Source of the DNA: Triplophysa rosa
Taxonomy: Eukaryota > Chordata > Actinopteri > Cypriniformes > Nemacheilidae
NCBI RefSeq assembly: GCF_024868665.1
Contig: NC_079902.1
Span: forward strand, 15,717,154 to 15,781,153
Direction of reading: 5' to 3'
DNA: 64,000 bases
Part shown: piece after piece, positions 35,899 to 49,670 of the stretch
Position numbering within the stretch: the stretch's first letter is position 1
How the letters are laid out: every line of letters begins with the position of its first letter
Notes under the pieces: generated by a model
The model's database searches: none
What the model was told of the DNA's origin: nothing
Seen by the model: the letters and a program-made list of their open reading frames with translations, nothing else
Made by a program: the position numbers and the translations under genes

Positions 35899-38800
35899 GG
35901 AAACAATTCCTTTTGCTCTGTATTTCATCTCATGGCTGTCTTAAGAGAAGTAATTGAGATGTTAAAGAGATCTCATCTTTACATTTTGTAGAGGCATGAA
36001 TGTAACGAAATGAAAGTGCTTTGACTGGAAAATTAGTGGAACATCATAACTTAAAATAGATTAGATTATACAATTTGAAACAAGATTAGCAGGCAGGCTG
36101 ACATTATTCGATGCGTTACGTGCCTATGAATGTCTGCTTCAGTTTATAGAAGTCTCTCTCAGCAGTAGTGACATGTATTCATAATGTTCGGTCCACTGTT
36201 GTCATTTTAAGTAACGCTCGGCTTCATACAGTATGTGACAAATCTTTGTTTCTGTTGTCAATAAGGGTAAACTCACTATGTTAACGAGCTCATAGTCATA
36301 ATAGTCATATATAACAAATGATTTGTTTATTTTCCTGGACCTCTAGATTTCACCTCCTAAATACATTATATACATAATACTTTATACATGATTTAATTAA
36401 TAATAATAATACAGATTCATTAATTTAATTATTTTCACATTCTATTTAGTTCATCATAACCTCTCTCCTGCGATGTGAAAATACAGCGAGAAGACACTTA
36501 TTTTCTATAAGTTTAATCAGCTAGTTTCTCTTTCATCTCTCTGCATTGTGCCGATCTCACTTGGCAGATTAAAACCAACCTGCACAGCATCGGCTTTCTG
36601 TAATGACAGTTTGGGGCATAATAATAAACAAATTAAAATTTGAAATGCGTGAAATTAAATTGTGATTACCCAATGTGAGCATATGATTGATCCCCATCTA
36701 ATGAAAGTGTGAGCGAGTGGTATACGCACACTTGTGAAGGCGTTTGGGGGGGGTCGGCCTGGCTGCGGGGTGTGTGAGGGGGAACGGACGGAGTGTGGAG
36801 GGCCGTGCTAATTAGCTCTCTCAGCGTGCGTCTCCAGCAGCAGTGCAGGCACAGTGGGGAATGATTACGGAACAAGTTGCCAGTGCATTGGCGTGCAAGC
36901 ACCCACACACACACTTTCTCTCCATAAAATCACTTTCTTTTCTCTTTAACACTCCTCCTATCTTTGATAACTCACAAGAGATTGATTTAACATTGGCCTG
37001 TCATTTCCTCCTGTGTTTTTTGTCACGCTTCCATGTTATAACACAAGTGGCAGTGGTTAATGATGGCGGGCTCTGAACTATTGTAAGAGTAGCTAGCAAC
37101 TTTGTTTTAATTTATAGTGACCTCGTATACGACTCGGGAAGCAGATTAGTCATTGCCTATAGCAGGATGTCTATAGCATCACATTATTTCACCCTGAGAG
37201 AAAGAGAGAAAAAGAGAGGTCTAATAAATATTCAAATCTTTAAGCATGTTTTATGCAATAATGCTGGTAATTTTCAGGACATTATTTGGGATCGCATGAT
37301 GAACCTTGCTAATACTGTACATATGCATTTAAATGAGACCAAAGTAATGTTTCTCACATGTCCGTGTCAGATATTGCGATCTGGTATTTTGCGACAGTCA
37401 TTACATATTCGCCGTCATTTGCTATTCCCTTCACTGGCAATTAGACTGATTAGCAGCAAAAGTCTGGCAATAATAACTGCCACTTAAATCTTTCAGCATC
37501 ACTGGAGGACTGTCATATTCCACACAGTTTCAAGGTGCAAAACAGCTTTTATTATATTGGAGCAACGAACACCAGAGAGTTTAGGTAATAAAGTAATACA
37601 GTCTAATGACCCGAGTTATAAATAACTAATACATTTCCACGAACAATTTGTTCAGAGATGCTGATGAAAGGCTGGAACTTATATTTCATTTCCTTTCACC
37701 GTTGAACACATTAGCATTTAAAAGCTTTATTTGTTGATGAGATGTGTTAAAATGAACCTACATTTTCTTCTAACAAGAAGAGTTTTTTTTACGGGCGCAA
37801 GTTTGGGTGTGAAGTCTAGTTGATCGGCTCTTTTCGTGAGCGTTTGAGAGAGCCATTCTATTGAAGACTCTTATATAAATAAATATAAATTGCAATGTAT
37901 GCTGACAGTGTCATCGAACCTCTTTTAAATGTGGTAAAACTTCAGATGTGTGGCGTTAAAAGAGGAAAGCAAAAGCGATTTTGTGCAGATGGTTTTTAAC
38001 CATTTTCTTTTTCTCCTCCTGCTCACTTAAATAGAACAAAGAAAAATAAAAACAAATCTAAACGGTTTATATTGATTGCAAACCGTTATTTGACTTTTGT
38101 TGATTTCCTTAGTCCAGAAGTGTCACGTTAAATTAAACTTCGTTACCTGACATCACTGACAACAATTCCGACATCACAGTTTAAAGCAGAATTAACGTAC
38201 AAAGAGTTCTATTTTTGGAGACATTTTTAAGACACAAAAGTGCAAAGTTAGTTTCATGCGTGTAAGTTTAAGAAAAGCATTTCTAGTTCTAAGTTTGAAC
38301 ATGGTTTTTTTTCGTCTTAAAAGAAATGAACTGTATGAGTGTTGTGTTCCATGTGATAGCTGTGGAAATCAGAGGAGGCAGGCGTGCAGTACGTGTGCCG
38401 AGGTCGACAGCGTCGGATGGCAAAGCCTTTAAAGTGCATTATCTCTCCGCCTGCTCCGTCGCTGTTCTGCACGTTAGCGGCTCAGTGCTGGCTGATTGGT
38501 AAACACCCCGTGGCTGAGCGGGTGCAAAACTTAATTCTGTTTAAATAAAGAAAACAACATTAGGATTCGGCTGCAGTGTCGGCGGTACAGGAGAGACTGG
38601 CCCTGTTTTGATATAGACACTGGAGCGTTCTCGATGGCTTCCGCATTAACTCTGGCGTGCGTTTTTAATTCGCATACAGCCGCAGATCAAACTGGAGATC
38701 ATTTTCAGAGGCAGTGACTTTAAATTCAACCCCGTATTTTTTTTTCTCGAACGTGCACGCATGGCTGGTCAGAGGAGCGTTACTAATGTGCACCAAACAA

Positions 38801-40089
38801 CAGCTTCCCCAGCAACAGTAAATGTTCCTTTTGAACAGCGTGGGAGCCAGGTGTGGGTTGTGTCTTGGTTAAAGTGAAATGAAAGACCTCTGTGTTTATT
38901 TGCTTATATTTACTTTTGTTTTCTCCTGTTCTGTTTTTTGTTCCAATCCTTGTAAACCAATATTGATTTCAGACAGCCAGCTGTGTGGAAGAAAGGGGTC
39001 ATTCCAGAAGAAAATAAACCGGCGTTTAGGATATGGTTCTGTTACGCTTTTTTCATTTGTTTTCCCTTCCTCATTTTTAGCGGCGGTACTTTATAAGGTG
39101 CTGTGTGCGTTGTATTATATTGGAGAATTCAGCCGAAGCATGTCTCTGTGTCTGCTCTCATTTATTGCCAATCTCTCAGGGAGAAATTGGAAGCGATTTA
39201 TCTAATGGATGCTGGAACACAGTGGCATTTTCAAATGAAAACACTCGGCGGGAAATTCCGATAATAATTCACAGATTATTTGCCGGACGGTTTGCTAGGG
39301 TTCCTCTGGTCTGGCCGATCGGGCTGCAGGAAAGTGTGCAATCGCGCTCTCTGATAAATAGATAAATATCACTAAACGGGCTGTAAAGCAAGAGTCTGAA
39401 TTATGCTTTCCTAATGGACTAATCAATTTTGACTCCTCCAGTCTGAGCTCACAGCAATTCATCCTACCTGGGAACAATTGATTTATAATCTCAGGAAGGC
39501 TTTCTCACTTTGAAAGGATACAAAGGCCTCGCAGGGCTAAAAGCTTTATTGATCTCCGAGACCCCTTTGAATAGGTAATTATATGTCACGATGTGCTTGG
39601 ATTAATATATCGCCTTTGTTTGCATCTCGAAATGATAAATGAATCGCTCGGTGTGCATATCATTTATGTAATCCTAGATCATTAGGAAGGACGAGCGTGT
39701 ACGCGGGACGGGCCGTAATGGAATGCGGCGGGGGAGAGAGTCTCCTGTCATCCATTCGGCAGGCGAGGTTTATCTCATCTTTGCCTGCTATTAAATGAAA
39801 AATAAGCGTCCGCTTACTAGGCTGCAGCTGGCCGGTGCTGACTTCTGTCAGGTTTGTCAGCTTGAGAGGTGTGTAAAAGCAGAGCTAAAAAAAGGGGCCA
39901 TGTTTTACATTACTGTAAGATTGCTGGCAGTTGTCTTCGTTTTTGCAGGTTAGAACGAAGAGCTTTGTGTTGTCATTTTTGTTGTCGAAAGGTCTTTCAC
40001 CTTTTTGATAATCACCCGTGGGATTGATGTAACAGTAATACATGATATTTGTTTTCGGTTTACCGTTATATTTCATTTTGGTTCATTCG

Positions 40090-40515
40090 TTTAAAGAGAT
40101 TCACCCAAAAATGAAAATTCTGTCACAAATTACTCGCCTTCAAGTTGTTCTAAACCTGTATGAATTTCTTTGTTTGTTGGACACAAAGAAAGATATTTGG
40201 ATGAATGTTAGCAACTGAGATTTCTGAGGCACCATTGTCTACTGTAGTATAGAATTTTTGTTTTGTTTTGTTGAACACAAAATGAGATGATATGAAGAAT
40301 TTAGGAAAATTAACAGTTCTGGGGCACCTTTGACAAACATTTTAATTCGTCCTACTTTGGTAGTCAATGATGTCCCAGAAATGTCAGTTGCTAACATTTT
40401 TCTAAATATCTTTCTTTGTGTTCAGCAGAACAAAGAAATGTGTACAGGTTTGGAACAGCTTGAGGTTGAGTAATTCATGACAGAATTTTCACTTTTGGGT
40501 GAACTATACCTTTGG
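40090..40515. mobile_element. Angel-like palindromic MITE, long form
   Basis: TTTAAAGAGATTCACCCAAA at left and TTTGGGTGAACTATACCTTT at right; arms include AAGAAAGATATTTGGATGAA and its mirror. A 4-5 base deletion removed ATAGT from the left tip. Confidence 0.85.
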
Positions 40516-41820
40516 GAGAAAACACGCTCATCAGAATTTATGAAGAGAAGAGGCAACATCCGCATCCATTTATTAATTCGCCATTGTACCTGCCACATTT
40601 TTTTTCTAGACACAAACCAATTCCTCACCTCTGTATCCACCGAGACATTTTGGTAGAGAAAATCTATGGGAGACATTATGTGTAGCGGGGAAGTGTGCCA
40701 GCTGTCGTGAGTTTGCCATCAGTTTGTGTAAAGGTTAATATCACATCTGCTGTGCAGTCCAGCTTGAGGATTCATTTTGCCTTCCTCGGCTCTGCTGCGG
40801 GACTCAACGGCCATCTTCGCTGTGAAAGCAGCCGTCCTGGAGTCTGGGCTTGACAGCAAACAATCTGTTTGAGTCTGAGAGGGTGAAGAGGTCACCCAGC
40901 CCCAGTGCACTTCTTAATGTGGGCCTGCAGCCATGGCCCTCCAAATGGAGTGGAGAGAGAGGGAGATGTGGTTCTGTGAATGTTTAGTTTATTATATCTG
41001 CAGTATTCATAGTGATAGATTTGCGTCACCAAGGGAACTTAGCCCTTGCTGAATTAAAGCGGGGGTGTTGCATGAAATCCGTCCAAAATGTGTTTTCTTT
41101 TTTTAATGTGGTTGCTTGTGGAAAGGTGGTCTTAACTTAGAACTCGTACTGTATGTTTTTAATGTGATATGGATCACGCTTTGTTGTGCTGTTTCATCGG
41201 ACTTAGCAGACGTGATTAATGGAAGTAGGGTAACCTGACCAGTTTATCTGATCTTTGTTATGGATTGGTGTTAAGTTGAAATTCAGGCGTTTTATTGCGT
41301 ACGCTACACCAGCCCGCAGCGAAAGGGAGAGCTGTGTATTGATCTAAATATTTCATTTCTTCCATGTCACCTTAATCTTGTACAAAGAACGGTTGTGGTT
41401 TGGGGGAAAGCTCCTTTTCAAATTAAACGTGGTAAATAAGTAAACAGGGGAAAATATGCCTCCGTGCACTCTGCTCCAGCCAATTTCGACTTTATTGACA
41501 CACCTATTTGTCAGATTCCTGTGCAAACACCTTCAAGTGCTGTGTTGACACATAAATATATGATGCGATCCTCCGTAGGTTCAGACGAACACATGTTGCT
41601 TGGCGGGTGTGACATTCCTTCATTCTGCTGAAATATTAAAACGCTATCAATGCATAGAAAGCAATGCACTGGCATCTTGGTATTTTATTTATGGAGGCTG
41701 AGATTTTCACACCTAAAAAATGATAGTCGCCATCTTATCGGAATAGCTTTGAAAATTTGGCATTAAGTTGCTAAACCAACATGTACTCTGACCTTTTATT
41801 TTTTAGTCTTCTTTAGCTGA

Positions 41821-42162
<342 letters not shown>

Positions 42163-44089
42163 TAGCGTTTAACTAATAATTTTACTCTCTTAGTCTGATT
42201 ACATTTGCATTTATGACCTTGGCAGATGCAGGTGTAAGACTACGGTTAAGTCTTGGGTACAATCGAACATTAAATGCATATTCCAATACACTTACAGAAG
42301 TCTTAGAATAACATGGTTGCACTGGTTACATCCTCACTCATACAGCTCGTTTTTTATAACGTATTTTAAAATATTAAGGAGTTAAAGGTGTTATCCTTGA
42401 TGATGGTTACAGTGGTGTTTAACAGAAAGTTTTGCAATTTAATGCCCACTTCTCTAGCTGTACTTTCATTAAATAAAGTGTTCAGGCGGCACGGAGTGTT
42501 CTTGTTAAAAGAAAACAAGTGATTTTCATTAGGAATTCAACCCACTCTACCTATTCATTCCTCTAACGCTTAAAGCACGGCTTTAATAATTCACAGAAAG
42601 GACTCCATTTTCTGGTATGTTTGTGATGGCATTATTATTGACAGTTTGAGAGAGTTAGCCATAATGCCCTGTAATTCAGTTTAGCCGTATGTTTGTTTCA
42701 GCCCTAGATGAAGTGCTTTATTTTGATCTCGAAGTTTATCGTTTTATTTCTTCCTTTCCCGTAAGCGGTTATCACTTTTAATCAAACTGAATTCTTGTCA
42801 AATGCATTAAGCCTGGTTAATTGAACGACTTTGTTTTGCCACGTGAAGGCATTATCACATCTGATCTAAAGATTTTAGGTTAGGTTTGACCTTGGGATAT
42901 TTATCCAAGATTTTGCCTTACCCTACAACTAAATCATACTGCTTTATGGTGTTCGACAAATCTTTTATTGGTTTTCTCCAGTGGCCTACCTTCTAAGCCG
43001 TGAGCTTTGAAGCTTTTTATGGATGGAATTAGATGAAATAATGTTACAGGGCTCAAACCAGAAGACTGGACACAATTGGCCCCACAGACTATAATTAGAG
43101 CTTTCGCAAAGAATGAAATAACACTGTTTAATGGCCAAAAAGCCTTTTCTAATCCTTCTGCTATGTGTAAATCTAGTCATTTCCACTTCTATGAGTAGAC
43201 GTGAGTTTCATTAGAATGGTGTAGAGCAGTTCTGAGGGTTGATGAAGAAGCTATAATGAAGCACAAGGGGCCCATACGCTCCTCAGTATAGCCGACAAGA
43301 AAGGTTAAGAGTCCAAACGGGGGAGGCGGCTTAGCAGGGGATGGTTCCGACGTCGCGGAATAGATTCTTATTACCGCTTCGTGTGATTAAGAGCTTTAGT
43401 GCTTCCCACTATGCTGAGAGAGATTTTAGGAAATTTAAATATCTGGTTTCTTAACTCGCATTCAGTTTGAACAGATTTGGAAATGAAGACACTCAGTAAA
43501 TGCAATAATCTTGTGTGTTATCGTCACGTGAAATGTCTGGCTCTGTCAGGGCGGGCCTATCCTGGCAGTGGCGTAATTTCTCCTGTCAATAAACCAATTT
43601 GTCTTTAATTCCATTTGGAACTGTTTGGCTGAAGCCCTTGAGGTTTATTTGCTTTGTTAGTTACCTAATTGGTTCGCTAATCTAATATAACAAATTCAGC
43701 ACTCTGATGTGAATGATGCGGTCATTGAATAGTGTATCCAGCAGTATCTTTGTGAAGGTTGATGGCTTGAACCGAATGCTTTGAAGAGAGACATTGTTCT
43801 TTGCACATGCTCTTTACCTCATTTAGAATGACAGATAAGCAGTTACTCGTTTTGATTTGGTTCATTACAGTGAATACGCTGCATACCACTGCAAGACATT
43901 GTCAGCTCTATAAGAATAATACAAGGAAAAACGCACACCCGCTGAATACATTTCCACAGACCCGCTGCTCGCATCATATTTATGCATCTCATATGTATTA
44001 ACTTATTACTGTGAAATGTATTTTTATATACTTAAATAGCTTTTCACAGTTGCATCAACTCTAGCTTAAAAACACTCCGACAATATTCA

Positions 44090-44312
44090 ATCCAAACCTG
44101 TATGAATTTCTTTGTTCTGCAGAACATAGAAGATATTTTGAAGAATGTTGGGAACCAAACAACATTGACCCCTCATTGACTTCCATTGTATGGACACAAA
44201 ACTACAGAGGCATTTTTCAAAATATCATCTTTTGTGTACCACAGAACAAAAAGCAACGCAGGTTTTGAAGGAAATGGTGGTGATTAAATTGTGACCGAAT
44301 TTCATTTTTGGT
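44090..44312. mobile_element. Angel-like MITE, short form, ends lost
   Basis: TCCAAACCTGTATGAATTTC and TTGTTCTGCAGAACATAGAA, centre TTGACTTCCATTGTATGGAC, then AAATTGTGACCGAATTTCAT. The outer GGGATAGTTC tips are absent. Confidence 0.7.
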
Positions 44313-45004
44313 ATGCTTTTTGTAAACAATTTATCTGGCCTTACCTGTCTTTTTTTAAATCTAAAATCGTATCTCCCACCTGGATACAGTTCTGAAACAG
44401 TTATGAATGAATAATTCAGCTCTTGGTAATGATCTTTTAGTGATCTTTCTGTTCATGTCAGACAGGAAAAAGAACAAGATTCTATTTCTTCGTTAACATA
44501 GCAGCACGGCTCATTTTAAACCGGAGTCCCAGTTAGACACCATCTCTTTTGCTCTGTAATTCCTGGTGGCTCTCCATTCTTAAGTTCTTGATTTACTTCC
44601 GCACCCTGTGCACTGCTCAAAGCTAACCTTAGGGCTTTCTGTCTTGGTTTTGTCTCTCACTCTCTCAATATTTCTCCTTCCTGTCTGCAAAGTGCATTCT
44701 TGTCTCTTAAGAATAATATTTTTTCTTCTCCACTTTATTCCTGTCTCCCCATCAAAGCGACTTTTTTAGGCCGATGGAGTTGCACAGCAGAACGCTGGAG
44801 CACTGGTGCACTGCAAACTCTATCCTGTCCCACCCTGCCTTTACACCCTGCTGATCTCTGCTGTTTGAGCTCTGATCACACACCAGAATCATCTTCTCAT
44901 GGTCCTCTGAATGCATACAGATCTGCTAAGATTAAAACATTTAAACAACGGCTAAAACATTTCTGATAGTTGGTCACCAGGTTTGCACATGTGTCAGGAT
45001 ACAT

Positions 45005-45617
45005 TTTAGTGCCACTCCTCTGTCAATCTTTAAGGTTTCTTGGCTGTCGCTCAGCAAATTGGAGTTTTAGCCTCCTTCACAGAGGTTCTATAGGACTAGG
45101 GTCTAGAGACTGGCTAGGACATTTAGGGCGGTTTCACATTAGCACTTTTGGTGCGCACCCGGGTTCGATTAACATCAGAGTTCGGTTCGTTTTGGTGATG
45201 TGAACGCTGTCTTCCGAACCCAGGTGCGCACCCGCGGTTCGGACCCAAAAAGAATAATATGAAAGCAGTCCAGCGGGGGCAGGGGGAGGGGGGAGCAATC
45301 GAACAAGGGTTCGGACCAGGCAATCGAATTATATGTGAAACCAACCTTAATGTGCTTCTCCCTAAGCCACTCCTCGGTTGTCTTGGCAATATGTCATCCT
45401 GTACCCGTAGCAGAGATAAAAAGCCCTAAAGCAGAATGTTTCCAACACTGTGCTTCTCTGAAGAAATGATGTTCTTGGGATCATAGTCAGCATTTCTCTC
45501 CCTCCAAAAACAGGAGTCAATTTTGGTCTCACAGCATTTTCTCCAAACCTTTTCTGAATCATCTTGATGTTCATTGTCAAACATAAAATGAAAGATACAG
45601 ATTCTGTTGGCAGCCAT
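45005..45617 (-). pseudogene. Tc1-like transposase remnant, minus strand
   Basis: From 45617 downwards the minus strand still encodes HFMFDNEHQDDSEKVWRK followed by ERNADYDPKNIISSEKHS and VGNILL, which I recognise as the Tc1 block around the first catalytic Asp (NEH-DSED-W----WSDETK) and the RRR-A-YDPKNTIPTVKHGGGN stretch. The Asp-containing WSDETK is lost (KCCETK). Further down, around 45060-45360, DNA corresponding to the DPKHTAK and PDLNPIENLW region is present but heavily mutated and interrupted by the inserted MITE (45126-45346). Frames do not connect. No function is possible. Confidence 0.72.
45126..45346. mobile_element. Small MITE, PIF/Harbinger-like, inside the Tc1 relic
   Basis: A 221-bp element with inverted ends GGGCGGTTTCACAT and ATGTGAAACCAACC and the 3-bp direct repeat TTA on both sides (45123-45125, 45347-45349). 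Three-base TWA duplication is characteristic of PIF/Harbinger. The body contains inverted GGTGCGCACCCG / CGAACCCAGGTGCGCACC blocks. Removing it rejoins the Tc1 sequence ...CTAGGACAT-TTA-ATGTGC..., confirming insertion order. Confidence 0.8.
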
Positions 45618-47640
45618 CGTTTATATACATAAAAAACTGACTTAGGAGTACTTTCATAAAGTGACAGGACTCATCTGCGGTCCATATAGGCACATAACCA
45701 ATCTGTGGAGACAGAATTCTTGCTGGTTGGTAGGGGATCAAATACTTATTTCACTGACTGAAATGCAAATTAATTTATAACCTTTCTATATATTTTTCCC
45801 AGATTTTTTGGTTGATATTCGGTTTCTATCAGTTAAAATAAACCTACCATAAAAATGATAGACCCTTCATTTCTTTGTAAGCAGGCAAACTTACAAAATC
45901 AGCAGGGGATCAAATAATGATTTCCCTCACGGTATCTTCCTGATCAAGAAGGGCACACACATATTCAATAATCACATAGTCATCTAAAAATGTTAGAACT
46001 GGGCACTCCTTAAATACATGATTGAAAAGAGCAATCAGTTCTGCCTGATTTGCTTGAGAAAGTTATTGTCTCCCTTCAATTCTTCCTTGATTGGTGACTG
46101 CAGAATCTCCCTCATTCCTAAACCTCCACAAAGTCAGAGGAACAGACATTTCTTTTGTCTGATCAGCGTTCAACAGTAAACATTCTGTTATTCCTGTCCT
46201 ATGTGTAATAATAGTTCGCCTTGCCATTTTCCATGTAGGCCTACTTCATCTATATAAGCCGGCTAGCTAATGATTCCTTGACATATTTACATCAGCACAG
46301 CAACGTTCAATACATTATACACTGCCGTATTTACATTGTTTAAGTCACGGTGGCACCAGCCCGGCAGGAATGTGACAGTGCTGTCAGTTAGCCCAAAATT
46401 CTCCCACGCTGGCCATGGTCCAGCTGGCCATCCTTGTTACCGAGCCCTACTGATGTTCTGCAGTGTGACCTCGGCTTTAATCACATTACAAAATTCTGCC
46501 CAAGCCTAATTGTCTTGTTTTATACCAGCCTCCGAATACCATCTTGACAAATTAAACTGAAAATGACTCGATGATTATCGCATCTTTTTGTGTCTCCTTG
46601 AAGCCGAGTCACATTTGGCATTTGCTCGAAATCTGTTGTCGTGGTTCAGTGAGATGTTTTCCTCGATGTGCTTTCGCTCACTCTTGTCTGATATTTTTTA
46701 TTTTCTGCTGTCTTTACAGTTTACTACTATATAATCCATCCGTTGCTCATATGGTGATGCGGGATGTAATTTGATTTGACCTGACATTTTCCCTTAACAT
46801 CATCATGAAGGGAATTCCTCATCCACGCCTGCAGTGCAGAGCCACGCGAGGGTTTTTTGTTTATAACACGTTAAATATTATATGCATCCCAGCAACGTAA
46901 ATCAGATACAGTATGTAGATTCTGCAACTAAATAAATCCGTTTAGATAGGAGATATGTGCTAGCTATGTCAATGACATGATGGCTTCCCATAATACCTCT
47001 GTGCCAGCTGGCCTGTAAAAAATACGTCGTCCAGGTAAAGGTCAGGAACGGTCACGGCCTATCTCTCCAGGCTAAGTTTCCCTATGGGCATAGTAGCTCT
47101 CCACTTTCCAGTCTCATCCATTACCATCCACCTCCATCAAGGGCGGTGCTAATTAGAATGTGTTTTGATCATCCGGGGAGGATAGGCAGAAATGTGCTGA
47201 GTCTCAAGGAAGAGCTGGGACATGGGGAGTGACCATGAAATCAGAGTGGCATTGAACTTTCTCCTTTACTTATTCATGAACTTCATTCCTCCTGGACCGC
47301 TCGGTTACACCTCCCTGCCCACAGATGCTGTGGATGGATACCTATAGCAGGTCTACCCGTTATGTGGCATCACAAACCTGCACATACTTAGGAATTCATG
47401 GGTTTTATAGACGCATCTTTTACCAGGGGGTGAAAGATCAATATTTAGAGATGCTCGACATGGCAAGCCATCAGAATTATTATTGTTTATTTTTAGAGTT
47501 AGGGATTTTTAAATGGCTTTGCTTTGAAGAAATCAATCAGAAATATCAGACTTTGTCTAGTATAGCGAGTATAGGGTGATTTCTTTCAGTGTGCACCAGT
47601 TAATCTTTTTTTGCAAAAACCCAGAATACCATGTAAACAC

Positions 47641-47715
<75 letters not shown>

Positions 47716-47716
47716 T
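47641..47716. repeat. (CTTT)n microsatellite
   Basis: About 19 perfect CTTT units. Open frames of Ser/Phe/Leu or Lys/Glu repeats across it are artefacts. Confidence 0.97.
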
Positions 47717-47727
47717 TTGATTCAAAA

Positions 47728-48190
47728 AGGGAAAAAACCCAACCATTGGGTTAAATAATCCCATAAAATGTTCATATTTGACCCAATCATAAAAAGCATT
47801 TTGGGGCTGAAACAAACCAGCATATGTTAAAGGAATAGTTCACCCCAAAATTAATATTCTGTCACCCTCTTAACGTTTCAAACCTGTAGGACTTAAACAT
47901 AAAAGAAGATATTTTGAAAAATGTTGCTTATCAAACAATGGCAGTACCTTTTGACTTGCATTGGTTTTATGTCTACACAATAGAAGTGAATGGGTACAGC
48001 AGTTGTTTGGTTAACAACATTCTTTAAAATATATTATTTTGTGTTCTGCAGAAGAATGAAAGTCATACAGGTTTGAAATGACAAGAGGGTGAGTAAATGA
48101 TGACAGAATTTTCATTTTGGGGTGAACTATCCCTTTAATCTATAACCCAGCGGTTGGGTTCGTCCTATTTGACCCAACCTTGCATTTTTT
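47728..48190. mobile_element. ACCCAA-rich palindromic MITE, split by a foldback element
   Basis: AACCCAACCATTGGGTTAAA and TTTGACCCAA on the left match AACCCAGCGGTTGGGTTCGT and TTTGACCCAACCTTGC on the right, separated by the Angel-like copy 47827-48138. The two halves join at a TTAA-like site. Family recalled as a common fish repeat; not named. Confidence 0.6.
47827..48138. mobile_element. Angel-like palindromic MITE, short form, nested
   Basis: TTAAAGGAATAGTTCACCCC at left, TTTTGGGGTGAACTATCCCT then TTAA at right, both intact. Centre has CACAATAGAAGTGAATGGGT. It sits inside the ACCCAA-rich repeat. Both arms have the extra-G/C version CACCCC / GGGGTG. Confidence 0.92.
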
Positions 48191-48346
48191 TACATTTACA
48201 TTTATGCATTTGGCAGACGCTTTTATCCAAAGAGACTTACATTGCATTGTATTATACATTTGTTTCTGACTATGTGCAATCCCCTGGGATTGAACCCATG
48301 GCCATGCCATGCTAGTGCCATGCTCTAACCACTGAGCCACAGGAAA
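48188..48346 (-). repeat. tRNA-derived SINE
   Basis: On the minus strand it begins TTCCTGTGGCTCAGTGGTTA with a polymerase III A box (TGGCTCAGTGGTTAGAGC, 48322-48339) and a B box (GGTTCAATCCC, 48286-48296), then a body ending GGATAAAAGCGTCTGCCAAA and TGCATAAATGTAAATG. That is a classic fish tRNA-like SINE with its non-tRNA tail. Confidence 0.85.
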
Positions 48347-49670
48347 GCTATTTTTAAATGTAGCAACTATCTAAAACCCCCTCAGAACCCCCTTCGTAAC
48401 CGAATAGCAACACCCTGGCAACCACACAACCCCACCTTCATTTTCAGGTGTTTATATGTGTTCAATTATCACTTGAACACATATAATCATTCAGTCACAC
48501 TCTCCACTCATCAATTATCTCATATTAAGTGTATAGCTTCCCTATACTGTATATATACAGTATGTTCCTCAGCTCATAACAAGAGTCTGACTGTGAAATG
48601 AATCACTCCGAGTACATGACCCGCACACAGAAAATGAATCAATGTAATTGTTCAGGTGGCGCACCTCCGCGTTCGATTTGTCTTCTCTGTAATGTAACTG
48701 GCTGTGTCTTCTTTAGCAACTTTGTGTGGCTGTAATTCATGGAGGCTGAAGCTGGGACGAGAGGAGAAATTAAGGGAGTCGGGGGCAGCCACATGAATCA
48801 GCTCCTGTTTCGTATCGGTTGTTCTTCATCCTAGAGTGAACTGGAGCACCGCAGTCATAAAACATGCGTTTTGATTATTATGGTCAAGACCTTGTTTGTG
48901 AAGAGCAAGCTGTATGTCAACAGACAGTTCAGTATGCAAGAGTAATGCTTTTGAAGGATTTGCCCCTGCTCACCTCCGCAGTTTAAGCTTTTGTTGTTAT
49001 CATCTCTTTAGTTTTGACTGTTGCTCTGTTGGCTGTCTTCAGTGCACAGTGCAACAGAATATGTCAAGACGTTAAAGTTCTGGGTTGCTGAGTTATGCCA
49101 TTCCTTCACTGTGTTATTCTTCAAATGGGAATCTACAAAGTGTTATGCTTATTTTATCTCTCAAGTTGACTGGCACCGTGTCCTCAAAGCTCTCGCTGAT
49201 ATGCCGCCTCAGCTCAGAACAATAGGGGGCACACACTAGTTCACAGAATTTCTGCAGATATGGTGGTTTGCTTCTCTGTGTGGCCAGTGTTAATTAGAAA
49301 CGCGGTGTCTATAGAAGTCATTTTATTGTGTCATCTTAATGTGAGGTTACCATGATGCCTCTGAGACCTAAACTCAGCTCAACTTGATTCATTTGAAAGC
49401 CTTTAGAGTTGTTGTACAAGTGCTTTTTACCAGCCAAGCAAATGAGTCATGTTAAGACCTGTACTCTCAGGTCACATTAAACTGCATATATCCTTTTCTC
49501 TGTGAAACACAATAGGAGTTCTTCATAGAAAAATGTCCAAGCTTTTTTATGTATTTAGTGAAAATGTTGAGTATGGCCGACAAGCAAGTTTTCAATTTGT
49601 TCAGTCATTTGGGTTCACTTGTGATGCGTTTAAAATATGTCTGGTCAAAATCATAATTTATTGTATAGAA

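Larger units (their letters stand above)
44978..45934. mobile_element. Degraded Tc1/mariner relic, split by a small MITE
   Basis: The right terminus GGGGATCAAATAATGATTTC then CCTCAC, together with TAGGGGATCAAATACTTATT about 180 bp inside it, is the terminus and subterminal repeat of a common fish Tc1 family. Left of it, minus-strand coding remnants appear in natural order for that family, interrupted by the 221-bp MITE at 45126. The N-terminal half of the gene and the left terminus are not recognisable, so the left limit is approximate. Confidence 0.75.

Noticed and set aside
42198..42240. SINE tail remnant (ATTTGCATTTATGACCTTGG)
   Set aside because: Too short and diverged; no A or B box is nearby.
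44700..44966. Possible C-terminus of a non-LTR retrotransposon (KTFKQRLKHF)
   Set aside because: Only about ten residues resemble LINE tails and the rest has no reverse-transcriptase motif.
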